Origin: Desulfobulbus oligotrophicus
Lineage (GTDB): Bacteria > Desulfobacterota > Desulfobulbia > Desulfobulbales > Desulfobulbaceae
Direction: 5' to 3'
Assembly: GCF_016446285.1 (NCBI RefSeq)
Contig: NZ_CP054140.1
Location: forward strand, 291,501-355,500
Length of the DNA: 64,000 nucleotides
The first letter of the stretch is position 1. Every line of letters starts with the position of its first letter. This document shows positions 42,443 to 51,302 of the stretch, piece by piece. The position numbers and the translations under genes are program-made. The notes below the pieces were generated by a model. The model had not been told where the DNA came from and did no database searches. It saw only the letters and a program-made list of their open reading frames with translations.

Positions 42443-43483
42443 ATGGCACGACTGGGTTCACAGGCCAAGGCCGGCTTTTATCCGACACCGGAGAGCGTCT
42501 GCGGCCAACTCAAACAACTGCTCGATATTGAAGACGGCGCCCGCATTCTCGACCCCTGCTGCGGCCAAGGACAAACCCTTGCCGCACTGGCACAAGGTTC
42601 CGGCGCCATCACCTATGGTATTGAACTGGATCATGATCGGGCCACCGAGGCACGGCAACGAATTGACCATCTGCTCTGGGGCGACGCCCTGGTGGAGATG
42701 CGGATCTCGCCCGGCGCCTTTGGCCTGCTTTATCTCAATCCACCCTATGACTACAGTCTGGAACCGGAGGCTCAGGCCCAGCGACTGGAAGCGCTCTTTC
42801 TCAAACGCTTCCAGGAGACCCTGCACAAGGACGGCCGGCTGGTGCTGGTTGTCCCCTATACAGTGCTGGCCGCCTGTGCGCCGATTTTGGCCCGGCATTT
42901 TAACGACCTTCAGGTCTACGCCTTTCCGGAAGAGGAATTTCACATCTTTCACCAGTGTCTGGTACTGGGGCGGAAACGCTCGCTGGTGACTAAGGCCAAG
43001 GCGGCCAAGGCGGAGCAGGAGTTAAACTGCATCGCCGGCGTGGCGCCGGAGATCTTTCTGGCCACGGCTCCGCAGTTGGCAAGCTGTACGGAACGGCTGG
43101 CAATACCTGCGCCCAAACATCCCTGCACCTTCCGGTGCAGCCGGATCGATCCCCGGGAAGCGATCCCCCTGGTCCGCAAGAGCGGGCTGTTGGCGGATCT
43201 GCTCACCCACGATCTGGCGCCCGGACAGTGCCACTCCATCCGGCCCTTGGCGCCGTTGAAAAACGGGCACCTGGCCCTGATGCTCGCCGGCGGTTACATG
43301 AACGGCGAGATCGAGATGGACGGTCACCGGCTGGTGATCAAGGGCGTTGTCCACAAGACGGAAAAAATCCATTCCATCGCCGAGAACAACAGCGGTGACA
43401 CCATGGTCACCACCCGTGACCTGTATCAGCCAACGGTCAAGGCCATCGACATGGCGAAGGCCGAGATGCTGATCATCCGCTGA
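42443..43483 (+). CDS. DNA N6-adenine methyltransferase-like protein
   Basis: A 346-residue Rossmann-fold methyltransferase. SAM-binding motif LDPCCGQGQTLAALAQG (residues ~31-47) and catalytic NPPYDYS (near residue 96) are present; VLVVPYTVLAACAPILARHF follows. The N-terminal KAGFYPTPESV is typical of adenine methylases. The C-terminal half (LAIPAPKHPCTFRCSRIDPREAIPL ... GGYMNGEIEMDGHRLVIKG) is a separate domain of unknown role found in element-borne relatives. No cognate restriction enzyme is adjacent, so it may protect the element from host restriction or mark its DNA. CAGGAG precedes the ATG. Confidence 0.82.
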   Translation: MARLGSQAKAGFYPTPESVCGQLKQLLDIEDGARILDPCCGQGQTLAALAQGSGAITYGIELDHDRATEARQRIDHLLWGDALVEMRISPGAFGLLYLNPPYDYSLEPEAQAQRLEALFLKRFQETLHKDGRLVLVVPYTVLAACAPILARHFNDLQVYAFPEEEFHIFHQCLVLGRKRSLVTKAKAAKAEQELNCIAGVAPEIFLATAPQLASCTERLAIPAPKHPCTFRCSRIDPREAIPLVRKSGLLADLLTHDLAPGQCHSIRPLAPLKNGHLALMLAGGYMNGEIEMDGHRLVIKGVVHKTEKIHSIAENNSGDTMVTTRDLYQPTVKAIDMAKAEMLIIR

Positions 43484-43513
43484 ATTTTTTGAATTTCATC
43501 GCACCAACCCATA

Positions 43514-43544
43514 GGGGGAGTCTTCCCCGGTGGGGATGTCTCCC
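43514..43544 (+). ncRNA. Nested-hairpin leader 5 (radC RNA motif-like)
   Basis: Outer arms GGGAG and CTCCC; inner hairpin TCCCC-GGT-GGGGA. A run of seven T residues and CAGGAGG follow before the ATG at 43565. This is the most compact and clearest copy. Confidence 0.7.
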
Positions 43545-43564
43545 TCTTTTTTTCAGGAGGCATC

Positions 43565-44131
43565 ATGCACGATTATCTCACCATCCGCAGCAACGGCTTT
43601 GTCACCTACTGCGACGGCCTTATCGCCAGCATCGAGGCGGATCAGGCGCGGGCTTATCTGCTCAGTCTGGTCGGTAGCCCGGCCCAGATCCAGGCAACCT
43701 CGGCCCACTTCTACAACGGCGGCTTCAGCCGGATCTCCGGGATCGAACCCACTCCGTTGGAGTTGGGACGCACCCCGGGAACCATCCGCTCCATCCGGGC
43801 GCGGAAGATCGGCGATGTGGTCAACAAGGTGCTGATCAGCGCCGAACAGTTCGAACGCAAAGCCCAACATGCCGAAACCGCCTGCTCGGTCATCGTCTTT
43901 GGCGAGGACATGCCAGCAGTCAAACAGCAGGCCTATCACCGTTTGGACAACAGTACCACCATGCCGCTGAAACCCCAGTGGCATGACTGGTTATGGGACG
44001 AGGTCTTGCAACCGGAGCGGCTCTACTCCTTTGGTAATCTGCAACTGCGGCAGGCCTGGAAGATCAGTTGGCAGGAGGAGGAGTTGGAAGAACGGATACT
44101 GGAAGGGATCCGGCAAGGCTATCTCGGTTAA
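43565..44131 (+). CDS. Hypothetical protein of the DNA-processing module
   Basis: A 188-residue protein I do not recognise. It starts MHDYLTIRSNGFVTYCDGLIASIE; the C-terminal half is helical and acidic (QEEELEERILEGIRQGYLG). CAGGAGG precedes the ATG. It sits between the methyltransferase and the helicase, behind its own hairpin leader, so it belongs to the same regulon. Confidence 0.6.
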   Translation: MHDYLTIRSNGFVTYCDGLIASIEADQARAYLLSLVGSPAQIQATSAHFYNGGFSRISGIEPTPLELGRTPGTIRSIRARKIGDVVNKVLISAEQFERKAQHAETACSVIVFGEDMPAVKQQAYHRLDNSTTMPLKPQWHDWLWDEVLQPERLYSFGNLQLRQAWKISWQEEELEERILEGIRQGYLG

Positions 44132-44154
44132 TCAAACACACAACAACCCGATCA

Positions 44155-44197
44155 GGGGAGGCATCCGCTCCCCTGAAGGGGATCGTCTGCCTTCCCC
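44155..44197 (+). ncRNA. Nested-hairpin leader 6 (radC RNA motif-like), upstream of the helicase gene
   Basis: Outer stem GGGGAGGCA with TGCCTTCCCC (one bulge); inner hairpin CCCCT-GAA-GGGG. GGAG precedes the helicase ATG at 44212. Confidence 0.65.
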
Positions 44198-44211
44198 ATG
44201 GAGAACAGACG

Positions 44212-46512
44212 ATGGACATCCCTTTAAGCGACTTTCTTGACCAGTGGGGCGAAGTGCTCAAGTCCCAGGTCATCACCACCATGCACCCGGTCTATCAGCC
44301 CAAGGCGGAGGATCAGTGGGATGCACAGGCCCGCGAACAACTGGGCCAACTCAAGCGTACCCCGTTTGAGGCCCAGATCCGATGCGGCATCCTGCCGATT
44401 GCCCGAACGCTCTACAAGGAGGACCGCAAAGGCGCCTTCCTGGTGGGCGAGATGGGAGCGGGTAAGACGATCATGAGCCTGGCAGTGGCCGCGCTCGATC
44501 CCAAGCCGGCCAAACGCATCCTCATTCAGTGCCCCGGTCATCTGGTGCGCAAGTGGATCCGGGAGGCGGAAGCAACCCTTGCCGGCTGCACCTGCATCAA
44601 CCTCAACGGCCGGGATATGACCTTATTACTCGATCATAAACAGAAACCTGCACAACCACGGGGCACCGAGATCTGGGTGCTGGGCAAGGAGCGGGCCAAG
44701 CTGCACTACCAGCGCAAACCCGGCCTCATGGTCCGGCAAGGGGCAACCTGCTGCCCGGACTGCGGTGCTCAGGTCTTTATGCATCTGAGCGACCCGGCCC
44801 CGGTCTGCGAACATTGCCAGGCCCGGATGTGGTCAGCCGACGGTGAACGCAACCGGCGCTATGCCAAGGCCGAGTTCATCAAACGCTATCTCCCCAAAGG
44901 CTTCTTTGATCTGGTCATCCTTGACGAGGTGCATGAACTCAAGGGAGGCGGCACTGCCCAGGGTCAGGCGATGTCCTGCCTGATCGCCCGTTCCCGCAAG
45001 GTGCTTGCACTGACCGGAACCCTCATGGGTGGGTTTGCGCGTGATTTATTCTACCTCCTCTGGCGGATGTTTCCCCGGCAGATGGTGCAGGCCGGTTTCG
45101 AATACGGCCGTACCCTCGGTTTTGCCGAACGCTATGGGGTGGTGGAGCGCACCTACAAGGCCGATGATCTGGGCCCGGACTGGAATCAGGCCAGCATCGG
45201 CCGCAAGACCGGCAAGGCCCGGATCAAAGAGGCGCCGGGGATTTCCCCCCTGCTGCTTCCGGATCTGCTCCTGGAGCGTTCCGCCTTTGTCCGGCTGAAC
45301 GACGTCAGCCAGGCCCTGCCCGATTATGAAGAAATCATCGTCACCACTCCGATGGATGACGCGCTCCAAACCCATTATTTCGAGCTCTCCAACACCCTGG
45401 TCGCTGCCACCCGCAAGGCGCTGGCCTGCGGCGACATGCGACTGTTGGGCAAGATGCTGCAAAGCCTCTTGGCCTATCCGGATGGCTGCCGCTTCGGCGA
45501 ACGGGTCTATCTCGAACGCGGCGGCGTGGAGGAACTGATCGCCTCGGCTCCGGCCCTGGAGATCAACCTCCTGGCCAAGGAAAAGCGGTTATTGGAGATC
45601 CTGACGACCGAACGCAAGCAGGGCCGCAAGGTGGCGGTCTTTCTTGAACACACCGGCACCCGTGACCTGGTGCCCACCCTGGTGGACAAGCTACACCACC
45701 ATGGTTTTGTCCCTTTGGTACTCCGGGGGCAGGCGGTCAAACCGGAACAGCGGGAAGACTGGCTCAAAGAAAACCTCGCCACCGGCCAGTACGACTGCCT
45801 GCTCTGCAACCCCAACCTGGTGAAGACCGGTCTGGATCTGCTCGACTTCCCGACCATCGTCTTTTTCCAGTGCGGCTATTCGGTGTTCACCCTCAGACAG
45901 GCCAGCCGCCGTAGTTGGCGGATTGGCCAAAACCTGCCGGTCCGGGTCTTCTACCTGGCCTATGCCGAAACCATGCAGGACAAGGCGCTCAGCCTCATGG
46001 CCCAGAAGATGGAGACCTCGCTCGCGGTTGAAGGCGAACTCTCGGGTCAAGGCTTGGCAGCCCTTTCCGAATCGGAGAACAGCATGTTCTACGAGCTGGC
46101 CAAGGCCCTCACCGGCCGGCAGCCGGTGGAGGATGTCAACACCGCCTGGAGCAGGTATCGCCAGCGGGAACTTGCCTCGGTGCTCGATCTCGATGAGCCC
46201 GAAAGTGTGACCGCCACCGAGGAGACCCGGGTGACCACCACGACCACCATCAGTTCCCCCGATGGGCAGACCGCCATGGTCCGCCACGAATTGGTGATCA
46301 GGGGTCGGGTCTATCTCCGGGGCAACACAGCGGTGGCCTATGTGGACGGCAACCGCTTCCGGATGCAAGCCGGGGTAATCTATTGGCAGGATCGTCGGAT
46401 CGGCAGCTATGACCGTCAGGGTCATGGTGAGATCAACCGCAAACCCATTCGTCTCTACAAGCCGCCCCACCTTGGCCATTTCGTCTTGGCCGAGGTCCGC
46501 CAGGCTGCTTGA
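44212..46512 (+). CDS. SNF2-type superfamily 2 helicase/ATPase
   Basis: A 766-residue protein. Walker A GEMGAGKT (about residues 80-87), motif Ia LIQCPGHLVRKWIREAE, a Zn-ribbon-like pair CCPDC ... CEHC (about residues 180-205), the DEVH box in VILDEVHELKGG, and SAT-equivalent LALTGTLMGG are followed by the second RecA domain (RKVAVFLEHTGTRDLV, GLDLLDFPTIVFFQ, QASRRSWRIGQ). The ending RRSWRIGQ is the SNF2 motif VI. The C terminus adds a small beta-rich domain. The ATG at 44212 follows the hairpin leader; the longer ORF start at 44068 lies inside the previous gene. Likely remodels or unwinds DNA during element processing. Confidence 0.88.
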   Translation: MDIPLSDFLDQWGEVLKSQVITTMHPVYQPKAEDQWDAQAREQLGQLKRTPFEAQIRCGILPIARTLYKEDRKGAFLVGEMGAGKTIMSLAVAALDPKPAKRILIQCPGHLVRKWIREAEATLAGCTCINLNGRDMTLLLDHKQKPAQPRGTEIWVLGKERAKLHYQRKPGLMVRQGATCCPDCGAQVFMHLSDPAPVCEHCQARMWSADGERNRRYAKAEFIKRYLPKGFFDLVILDEVHELKGGGTAQGQAMSCLIARSRKVLALTGTLMGGFARDLFYLLWRMFPRQMVQAGFEYGRTLGFAERYGVVERTYKADDLGPDWNQASIGRKTGKARIKEAPGISPLLLPDLLLERSAFVRLNDVSQALPDYEEIIVTTPMDDALQTHYFELSNTLVAATRKALACGDMRLLGKMLQSLLAYPDGCRFGERVYLERGGVEELIASAPALEINLLAKEKRLLEILTTERKQGRKVAVFLEHTGTRDLVPTLVDKLHHHGFVPLVLRGQAVKPEQREDWLKENLATGQYDCLLCNPNLVKTGLDLLDFPTIVFFQCGYSVFTLRQASRRSWRIGQNLPVRVFYLAYAETMQDKALSLMAQKMETSLAVEGELSGQGLAALSESENSMFYELAKALTGRQPVEDVNTAWSRYRQRELASVLDLDEPESVTATEETRVTTTTTISSPDGQTAMVRHELVIRGRVYLRGNTAVAYVDGNRFRMQAGVIYWQDRRIGSYDRQGHGEINRKPIRLYKPPHLGHFVLAEVRQAA

Positions 46513-46538
46513 ACACTTTTTGAACTCAAAACCCTGAC

Positions 46539-46571
46539 GGGGCACACTGCCCCAATGGGCTGTTGTGCCTC
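46539..46571 (+). ncRNA. Nested-hairpin leader 7 (radC RNA motif-like), upstream of radC
   Basis: Outer arms GGCAC and GTGCC; inner hairpin GCCC-AAT-GGGC. AGGAGG precedes the radC ATG at 46589. This is the gene class that gave the RNA motif its name. Confidence 0.65.
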
Positions 46572-46588
46572 GTCCATAGGAGGCACAC

Positions 46589-47068
46589 ATGCTCTACATC
46601 AAAGATCTCTGCGGCGTCTATCAGCCCGCACCCAAGGAGACCATCCTCTCTGAAGCTCGTAAGCTCAGCGGTTATCAATTCCGGCGTGGGACTGCGATTC
46701 TGTCGCCCACCGCTGCCAAGGAGGCCATCGGGCTCAAGCTCACCGGCCTGGAGCATGAGGTGTTCGGTTGCCTGTTTCTCAACAGCCGGCACCAGGTATT
46801 GGCCTGGCGGGAGATGTTTCATGGCTCGATCAATCGCAACTCGGTCCATCCCCGCGAGGTGGTCAAGGAGGCACTGGCGCTCAATGCAGCGTCGGTCATC
46901 ATTGCCCATAACCACCCCTCCGGCGGCATCCAGCCCAGTAAGGAAGACCTGGAACTCACCCGCACCCTGACCGAGATCCTCAAGGTGATCGACGTACGGG
47001 TGCTCGATCATCTGATCGTAGGCGATGAGATCCTCTCCCTTTCTGAAACCGGTCATCACAGCGCATGA
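46589..47068 (+). CDS. radC: RadC-family JAB/MPN-domain protein
   Basis: A 159-residue short RadC (YeeS-like) lacking the N-terminal HhH domain of chromosomal RadC. The JAMM metal motif is intact: Glu in the EVFGCLFLNSR strand, HNHPSGGIQPSKEDLELT (His-x-His ... Asp). It is common in ICEs, prophages and cryptic prophages; its role, possibly in recombination of the element, is not established. The stop overlaps the start of the next hairpin leader. Confidence 0.92.
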   Translation: MLYIKDLCGVYQPAPKETILSEARKLSGYQFRRGTAILSPTAAKEAIGLKLTGLEHEVFGCLFLNSRHQVLAWREMFHGSINRNSVHPREVVKEALALNAASVIIAHNHPSGGIQPSKEDLELTRTLTEILKVIDVRVLDHLIVGDEILSLSETGHHSA

Positions 47069-47100
47069 CACCCATTGGGGACGACCCGATGGGTGTCCCC
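47067..47100 (+). ncRNA. Nested-hairpin leader 8 (radC RNA motif-like), upstream of ardC
   Basis: GACACCCAT (47067-47075) pairs with ATGGGTGTC (47089-47097); an alternative pairing GGGGAC with GTCCCC is possible within the same bases. AAGGAG precedes the ardC ATG at 47122. Confidence 0.6.
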
Positions 47101-47121
47101 TGCACTCAAAGGAGCAAAACC

Positions 47122-48042
47122 ATGAACGATCAAAAAATATCCATCTACGAAGAAATCACCACCAAGATCATCACCGCCTTGGAAGACGGCGTCAATCCCT
47201 GGGCCAAACCTTGGCAAACGGTTCATTACGGACCGTTTCGTAATGCGCTCACCAATCGGCCCTACCGAGGGATGAACGTGCTACTGCTGAATCTGATGGC
47301 CCTGGCCCGAGGGCATGTCGATCCCCGCTGGCTCACCTTTCGCAACGCTGAGCAGTTGGGCGGCCATGTGCGCAAGGGTGAAAAAGGGGCATCCATTGTC
47401 TTCTGGAAGTTCCTGCCCGCCAGGGACCGGGACGGCGATGCGGCACCCGATGCCCTCACCGATGACCAACAGGAGCGCAAGCTGATCCCCTTTGCCCGCA
47501 GCTATACGGTGTTCAACGTGGAGCAGTGCGAGGGGCTGGACCTACCGCCGTTGGTTAAAGAAGAAGCACCAGATGCGGATGAATGCAACCAACTGGCGGA
47601 GCAGATCCTGGCCCTGCCGATTCTGAAGCATGGCGGTAACAAGGCTTGCTATCTGCCGGGTCCGGATATGGTGCTACTGCCGCATCGGTCCAGCTTCGAG
47701 CATAGTGATTTCTATTTCAGCACTGGATACCACGAGATTTGCCACTGGTCAGGTCATCGTGACCGGTTGAACCGGGTGTTCGGCACCCGTTTCGGTGATC
47801 TCGACTATGCCTTCGAGGAACTGGTGGCCGAGATCGGTGCGGCCTTCCTCGGTGCCCACACCGGCATCCCCTTTGAGACCATGCGTCATCCGGAGTATAT
47901 CCACCACTGGTTGCAGATCCTCCAGGGTGACAGCAAGGCTATCTTCACCGCCGCTGCCAAGGCCCAGCAGGCCGCTGACTTTGTCCTCGACAAGACCGGG
48001 ATTATGTGTGTTCAAGAAGAACCGCTGCCGGCGGCAGCATAG
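47122..48042 (+). CDS. ardC: ArdC-family antirestriction protein (ssDNA-binding plus zincin metallopeptidase)
   Basis: A 306-residue protein. The N-terminal ArdC domain (IYEEITTKIITALEDGVNPWAKPW, NRPYRGMNVLLLNL, WLTFRNAEQLGGHVRKGEKGASIVFWK) binds single-stranded DNA; the C-terminal domain has a zincin motif HEICH in GYHEICHWSGHRDRL, with FGDLDYAFEELVAEIGAAFLG downstream providing the third ligand. ArdC proteins protect incoming conjugative DNA from host type I restriction. Notably, this island itself carries a type I R-M system further right. The ATG at 47122 follows the hairpin leader. Confidence 0.92.
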   Translation: MNDQKISIYEEITTKIITALEDGVNPWAKPWQTVHYGPFRNALTNRPYRGMNVLLLNLMALARGHVDPRWLTFRNAEQLGGHVRKGEKGASIVFWKFLPARDRDGDAAPDALTDDQQERKLIPFARSYTVFNVEQCEGLDLPPLVKEEAPDADECNQLAEQILALPILKHGGNKACYLPGPDMVLLPHRSSFEHSDFYFSTGYHEICHWSGHRDRLNRVFGTRFGDLDYAFEELVAEIGAAFLGAHTGIPFETMRHPEYIHHWLQILQGDSKAIFTAAAKAQQAADFVLDKTGIMCVQEEPLPAAA

Positions 48043-48080
48043 GAAACAACGCTCAAGAAACGAAGAAAACCCAGCAACGC

Positions 48081-48121
48081 AAACGGCTGCTCCGACCATA
48101 ACGGTTGGGCAGCCGTTTTTT
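48081..48121 (+). terminator. Rho-independent terminator after ardC
   Basis: AAACGGCTGC (48081-48090) pairs with GCAGCCGTTT (48109-48118), followed by a T run. It marks the end of the DNA-processing module; purine-rich AAGAAA-type repeats follow up to about 48210. Confidence 0.85.
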
Positions 48122-48293
48122 GTTTCCGTCTTAACGGGTCAAGAAAGGCAAGAAACAGGGCCTTCGGCAAGAAAGAAGAAACGGCGTGATGGAAGAAACG
48201 AAGAAACAGGTTGCTGAAGACAAGGTCTCCTGGAGATATCATGAAAAACGGTGGGCCTCAGGTACACGAGCGCAGTGAGTGTCCATCTACAGA

Positions 48294-49382
48294 TCATGGT
48301 TGGTCACCCGACTCGGGTTCCCAGTAAGGGAGCGTGGATTTCCCTGGTTTGTCAATAATGAACGCTACACTTTGTGCAGCCCTAGTCACCGCCACATATA
48401 ACTTCGCTGCCGGGATCGGATCCAGGTATGTGCCGGTCTGCACGAAATACGTGATGCCAGAGGTCGGTGCGATCAAAACTCGATTGAAGGTCATCCCCTT
48501 CGCGAGTCGGAAATTTATGTACTCAAGGTCGAAAGCCTTCCCAGAGTTAGCACTGTCCCGCAGGCACTGCGGACGGAATCGCCTCAAATACTCGCCGACA
48601 TGTGCGTGACGGAGGAGGAATACGCCGTCATGCCCGGTTACTTTCTCATTCACCGACTTTGTACATGGAAATGACCAACTGGCGTCGAAGATTGTGTCAG
48701 AGAACTCTGCGATCTTGGGATGGCAACGCCACGTGGTTGTATTCTCGGTGATCGACAGCACGCCGAGCGCCTCGCGTTCCCGAAACCAATTCACGGCCTC
48801 AGCATATGCGTACTTTTTGTTCTTGCCGCTTCGTGGATTTGTGGAGAGCACTGCCTGTCGGATATCCCCGACCATCCGTACCTCCGCCGCCGAGCTGAGA
48901 AGTACATCTACAATTTCCCAATCGTGGCCACTCAGGTCTTGAACTTCGTCGATGAGAATTTCGTCGTAAATACACTCAATCCTGCGCAAGAGCGCGCCCT
49001 TGCTGGCTCCGACCAATTCATGCGCCAAGCGTCCCAGCTCGGATCTGTAGACACACCCGTGCGCGTCAAGAAAACGATTTCGACCCTTGGCCATCCGGTG
49101 TGGTTCGCCTTCAAAGTTAAAGCCGCAAACCCTCTCGCCGGCGAACATAAAGGGCAAAAATGGCCGCGCAAACTCGCGCAGCAGAAAAGTAAACCAACCC
49201 ATGACGACAATGTTTGGGCGATCACCCGCGTACTTCGCAAGACGGCTGCGCAATTCGGACTGGTTGGCTTGCGTGTACGTTAAGACCAGTGCACGTCGAT
49301 CGTGTGGTAGTGAGGCACAGTGTTCGACGATGCCCTGCGTCTTGCGAGACCCAGCAACTGCGAGCATGATGAAGTTAGCCAT
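48294..49382 (-). CDS. gajB: UvrD/PcrA-like helicase, GajB-like partner of the OLD nuclease
   Basis: A 362-residue compact superfamily 1 helicase. Motif I is AVAGSRKT, Ia VLTYTQANQSELRSRL, II ILIDEVQDLSG, III VRMVGDIRQAV, IV TTTWRCHPKIAEFSD, V KGMTFNRVLIAP and VI KLYVAVTRAA. It lacks the large 1B/2B insertions of UvrD, so it is small, as in Gabija GajB, though GajB is usually near 490 residues. Its ATG lies within the end of the upstream nuclease gene (8-base overlap). In Gabija systems GajB is thought to sense DNA termini or nucleotide depletion and license GajA. Confidence 0.83.
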   Translation of the reverse strand: MANFIMLAVAGSRKTQGIVEHCASLPHDRRALVLTYTQANQSELRSRLAKYAGDRPNIVVMGWFTFLLREFARPFLPFMFAGERVCGFNFEGEPHRMAKGRNRFLDAHGCVYRSELGRLAHELVGASKGALLRRIECIYDEILIDEVQDLSGHDWEIVDVLLSSAAEVRMVGDIRQAVLSTNPRSGKNKKYAYAEAVNWFREREALGVLSITENTTTWRCHPKIAEFSDTIFDASWSFPCTKSVNEKVTGHDGVFLLRHAHVGEYLRRFRPQCLRDSANSGKAFDLEYINFRLAKGMTFNRVLIAPTSGITYFVQTGTYLDPIPAAKLYVAVTRAAQSVAFIIDKPGKSTLPYWEPESGDQP

Positions 49383-50976
49383 GGATAAACGTCGCCGCGT
49401 CGTCCATATACTTTGGAGGAATTATTTGCTGTTGAGCGCTGGCGATGCGAAGTGCTGTCTCCGTCTTTTCTCGCTTCATCCATACTGCCAAGTTGGCCGC
49501 ATCGCTAACGCCAAGAACCCTCCTGAGCACCTCCTCTTCATTATGGTAGAGCAACTGCGGTTCGAGGGTGTGCCCACGAGACGGGACGCCAATGAAGAGT
49601 TCGCGTCTCCCTGCGACCAACCATGTCTGAAGTGAGGTACGCAAATCATCCGGTTCAGCGCCGTCATTGTCCCGAATGGCTGCTACAGTCTTGTCGAGCG
49701 CAGCACACAGCTCCAAGCAACGGCCTAGCGACAGTCCGCGCATACTGAGCACATCGATGCCCAGCGCCATCGGGCGCTTTCCGTATTTGTCTTCAAAGAT
49801 ACGCTCAAAAAGGATCTCGTCGGAAGGGCCTTCGACTAGCACGATCTTGTTCGCCAAGACCATTCGAAGTGTGTCGTATCCGGGAAGTTTCTGAAAATAG
49901 CCGACCGTGCCTGAATCCAATTCTGACAGCTTGCGGGGGATATCGCCTCCGAGCAACTGGAGGAAGTCTAGCCCGAGGCGATTGAGCACGAATGAACTGT
50001 GGGTTGTAACAAATAGTTGCTGATGTTCGCCGGCAAGCGACTCGATGCGAGAGAGGAGAGTCGTGAGGCTCGTATGGGACAGATGGTTTTCGGGCTCCTC
50101 GACCATGACGAAGGACGCGCGCTCGGAATGACGGCTCATGGCTAGAGAAATCTTGATTGCCGCCTGCTGACCCTGCCCTGACATCGAAAACGGCACGTTG
50201 CTAACGTGTGGTATTATCGCCCCTTCCCAGGATGTTCGCGTGCTTTGATCCATCTCGAGGGTGATCGGCTGGTTATGCAGACCTGCGTGCGTTTTAGTCA
50301 TTCGATCGTTGACACTCTTCAAAGCACCAGCGGACATTGACGCCTTGATTTCGCGATATGCGACGGATATCGCGGCGCGTTCGTCTGGCTGAAGGCCATC
50401 GTTTAGAATGTGTCTCATGTGGTAGTCGACACCGCTAGATGATCGAACCGTCCGCGAGTCTATTATCGCTGTCGCTAACTGCTTTGGCCGACTTGTAATG
50501 ACGCAATCGGCGAACGAGCGCCAATCGATCATGTAGTACTCAACAGGCAGGATATTTGACGCCCTCTTTATCCATTCTTCAAGTTCAGCACCATAGTCAG
50601 GGTTTGGCAGCACGCGCATCGTTATGCCTGGGCATGCGTTAGTTGGCACTTCGCTATTGATCGCACCGCATAACTGCTGCAGTTCATTACGATTATCAAG
50701 GTACAGTTCAATGCGAATCTCAGGCCACGGAGCTCGTTTACCAGCGGCCCGATTCCGGACGAAGTCCTTGATTAGTTCAGTGTTGAACCAATACGGGTTG
50801 AGCTCTTCGGTGGCTGTACGCCCATTAATGCGCCCAGTCAAGGCAAGGGCGATTGCCTCCATCAAAGTTGACTTGCCGCTCTCATTGGCGCCAACAATGA
50901 GATTAAGGCGTTGATTTGGCTCGAAGATGAGATTCTTGTATATCCGGTAGCCTTGAATCTTTACTTTTGTAATCAA
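49375..50976 (-). CDS. gajA: OLD-family ATPase/TOPRIM nuclease, GajA-like
   Basis: A 533-residue class 2 OLD nuclease. The N-terminal ABC-type ATPase has GANESGKS (residues 29-36), a signature FSMSGQGQQAAIKISLAMS and Walker B FVMVEEPENHLSH; the D-loop/H-switch is FVTTHSSFVL. The C-terminal TOPRIM nuclease has Glu in VLVEGPSDEILFER and the acidic pair in RDNDGAEPDD. The start is TTG with GGAGG six bases upstream. An OLD nuclease followed immediately by a UvrD-like helicase is the definition of a class 2 OLD/Gabija anti-phage operon. The AT-rich upstream region contains TATTAT-like boxes. Confidence 0.87.
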   Translation of the reverse strand: MITKVKIQGYRIYKNLIFEPNQRLNLIVGANESGKSTLMEAIALALTGRINGRTATEELNPYWFNTELIKDFVRNRAAGKRAPWPEIRIELYLDNRNELQQLCGAINSEVPTNACPGITMRVLPNPDYGAELEEWIKRASNILPVEYYMIDWRSFADCVITSRPKQLATAIIDSRTVRSSSGVDYHMRHILNDGLQPDERAAISVAYREIKASMSAGALKSVNDRMTKTHAGLHNQPITLEMDQSTRTSWEGAIIPHVSNVPFSMSGQGQQAAIKISLAMSRHSERASFVMVEEPENHLSHTSLTTLLSRIESLAGEHQQLFVTTHSSFVLNRLGLDFLQLLGGDIPRKLSELDSGTVGYFQKLPGYDTLRMVLANKIVLVEGPSDEILFERIFEDKYGKRPMALGIDVLSMRGLSLGRCLELCAALDKTVAAIRDNDGAEPDDLRTSLQTWLVAGRRELFIGVPSRGHTLEPQLLYHNEEEVLRRVLGVSDAANLAVWMKREKTETALRIASAQQQIIPPKYMDDAATFIHG

Positions 50977-51302
50977 GGTATACCTCCAATGTCTAGATCC
51001 ACTACTTGAATCTGAAGTTAATAGTTATGGGGCAAAACCGGCCCAAGTGATGTTCGACCAACTTTCCGAACATTTGACCAGCAGGAGCCAACAAAAAAAT
51101 AATATAATATCAAAATGATGTCTGGTTGAGAAACAAGGATTCCGCCTAAATGACAAAGTCAAAAGACAAACCGCTCTTTTCTGCCGAGCGGTGAGCTGCG
51201 TTTCGGAGTCTAGTCCCTCGACGAGCTGCTCGAGATCCGCTGTGGTCATGGGTTTTATCCGAGCTCCTTCCGCATCATCGCTTTTCGCGTTGTTGCTCCT
51301 GG
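50977..51302. other. Intergenic/junction region between the Gabija-like and SbcC-like modules
   Basis: About 325 bases. The right ~70 bases (51180-51249) encode the in-frame start of a broken minus-strand gene (see separate entry). The left part is AT-rich, holds a GTTCG/CGAAC inverted repeat near 51055-51075, and probably contains the promoter for the gajA-like gene. Confidence 0.5.
51177..51249 (-). pseudogene. Truncated start of a further gene downstream of the SbcC-like gene
   Basis: About 24 codons, MTTADLEQLVEGLDSETQ then LTARQKRA, with GC-rich codons like those of the adjacent SbcC-like gene and an ATG 54 bases past its stop (GGAG upstream, though far). After about 51177 composition turns AT-rich and the frame reads improbable residues to a stop at 51025. 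It looks like the 5' remnant of a third operon gene cut off where another module joined. Confidence 0.5.
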
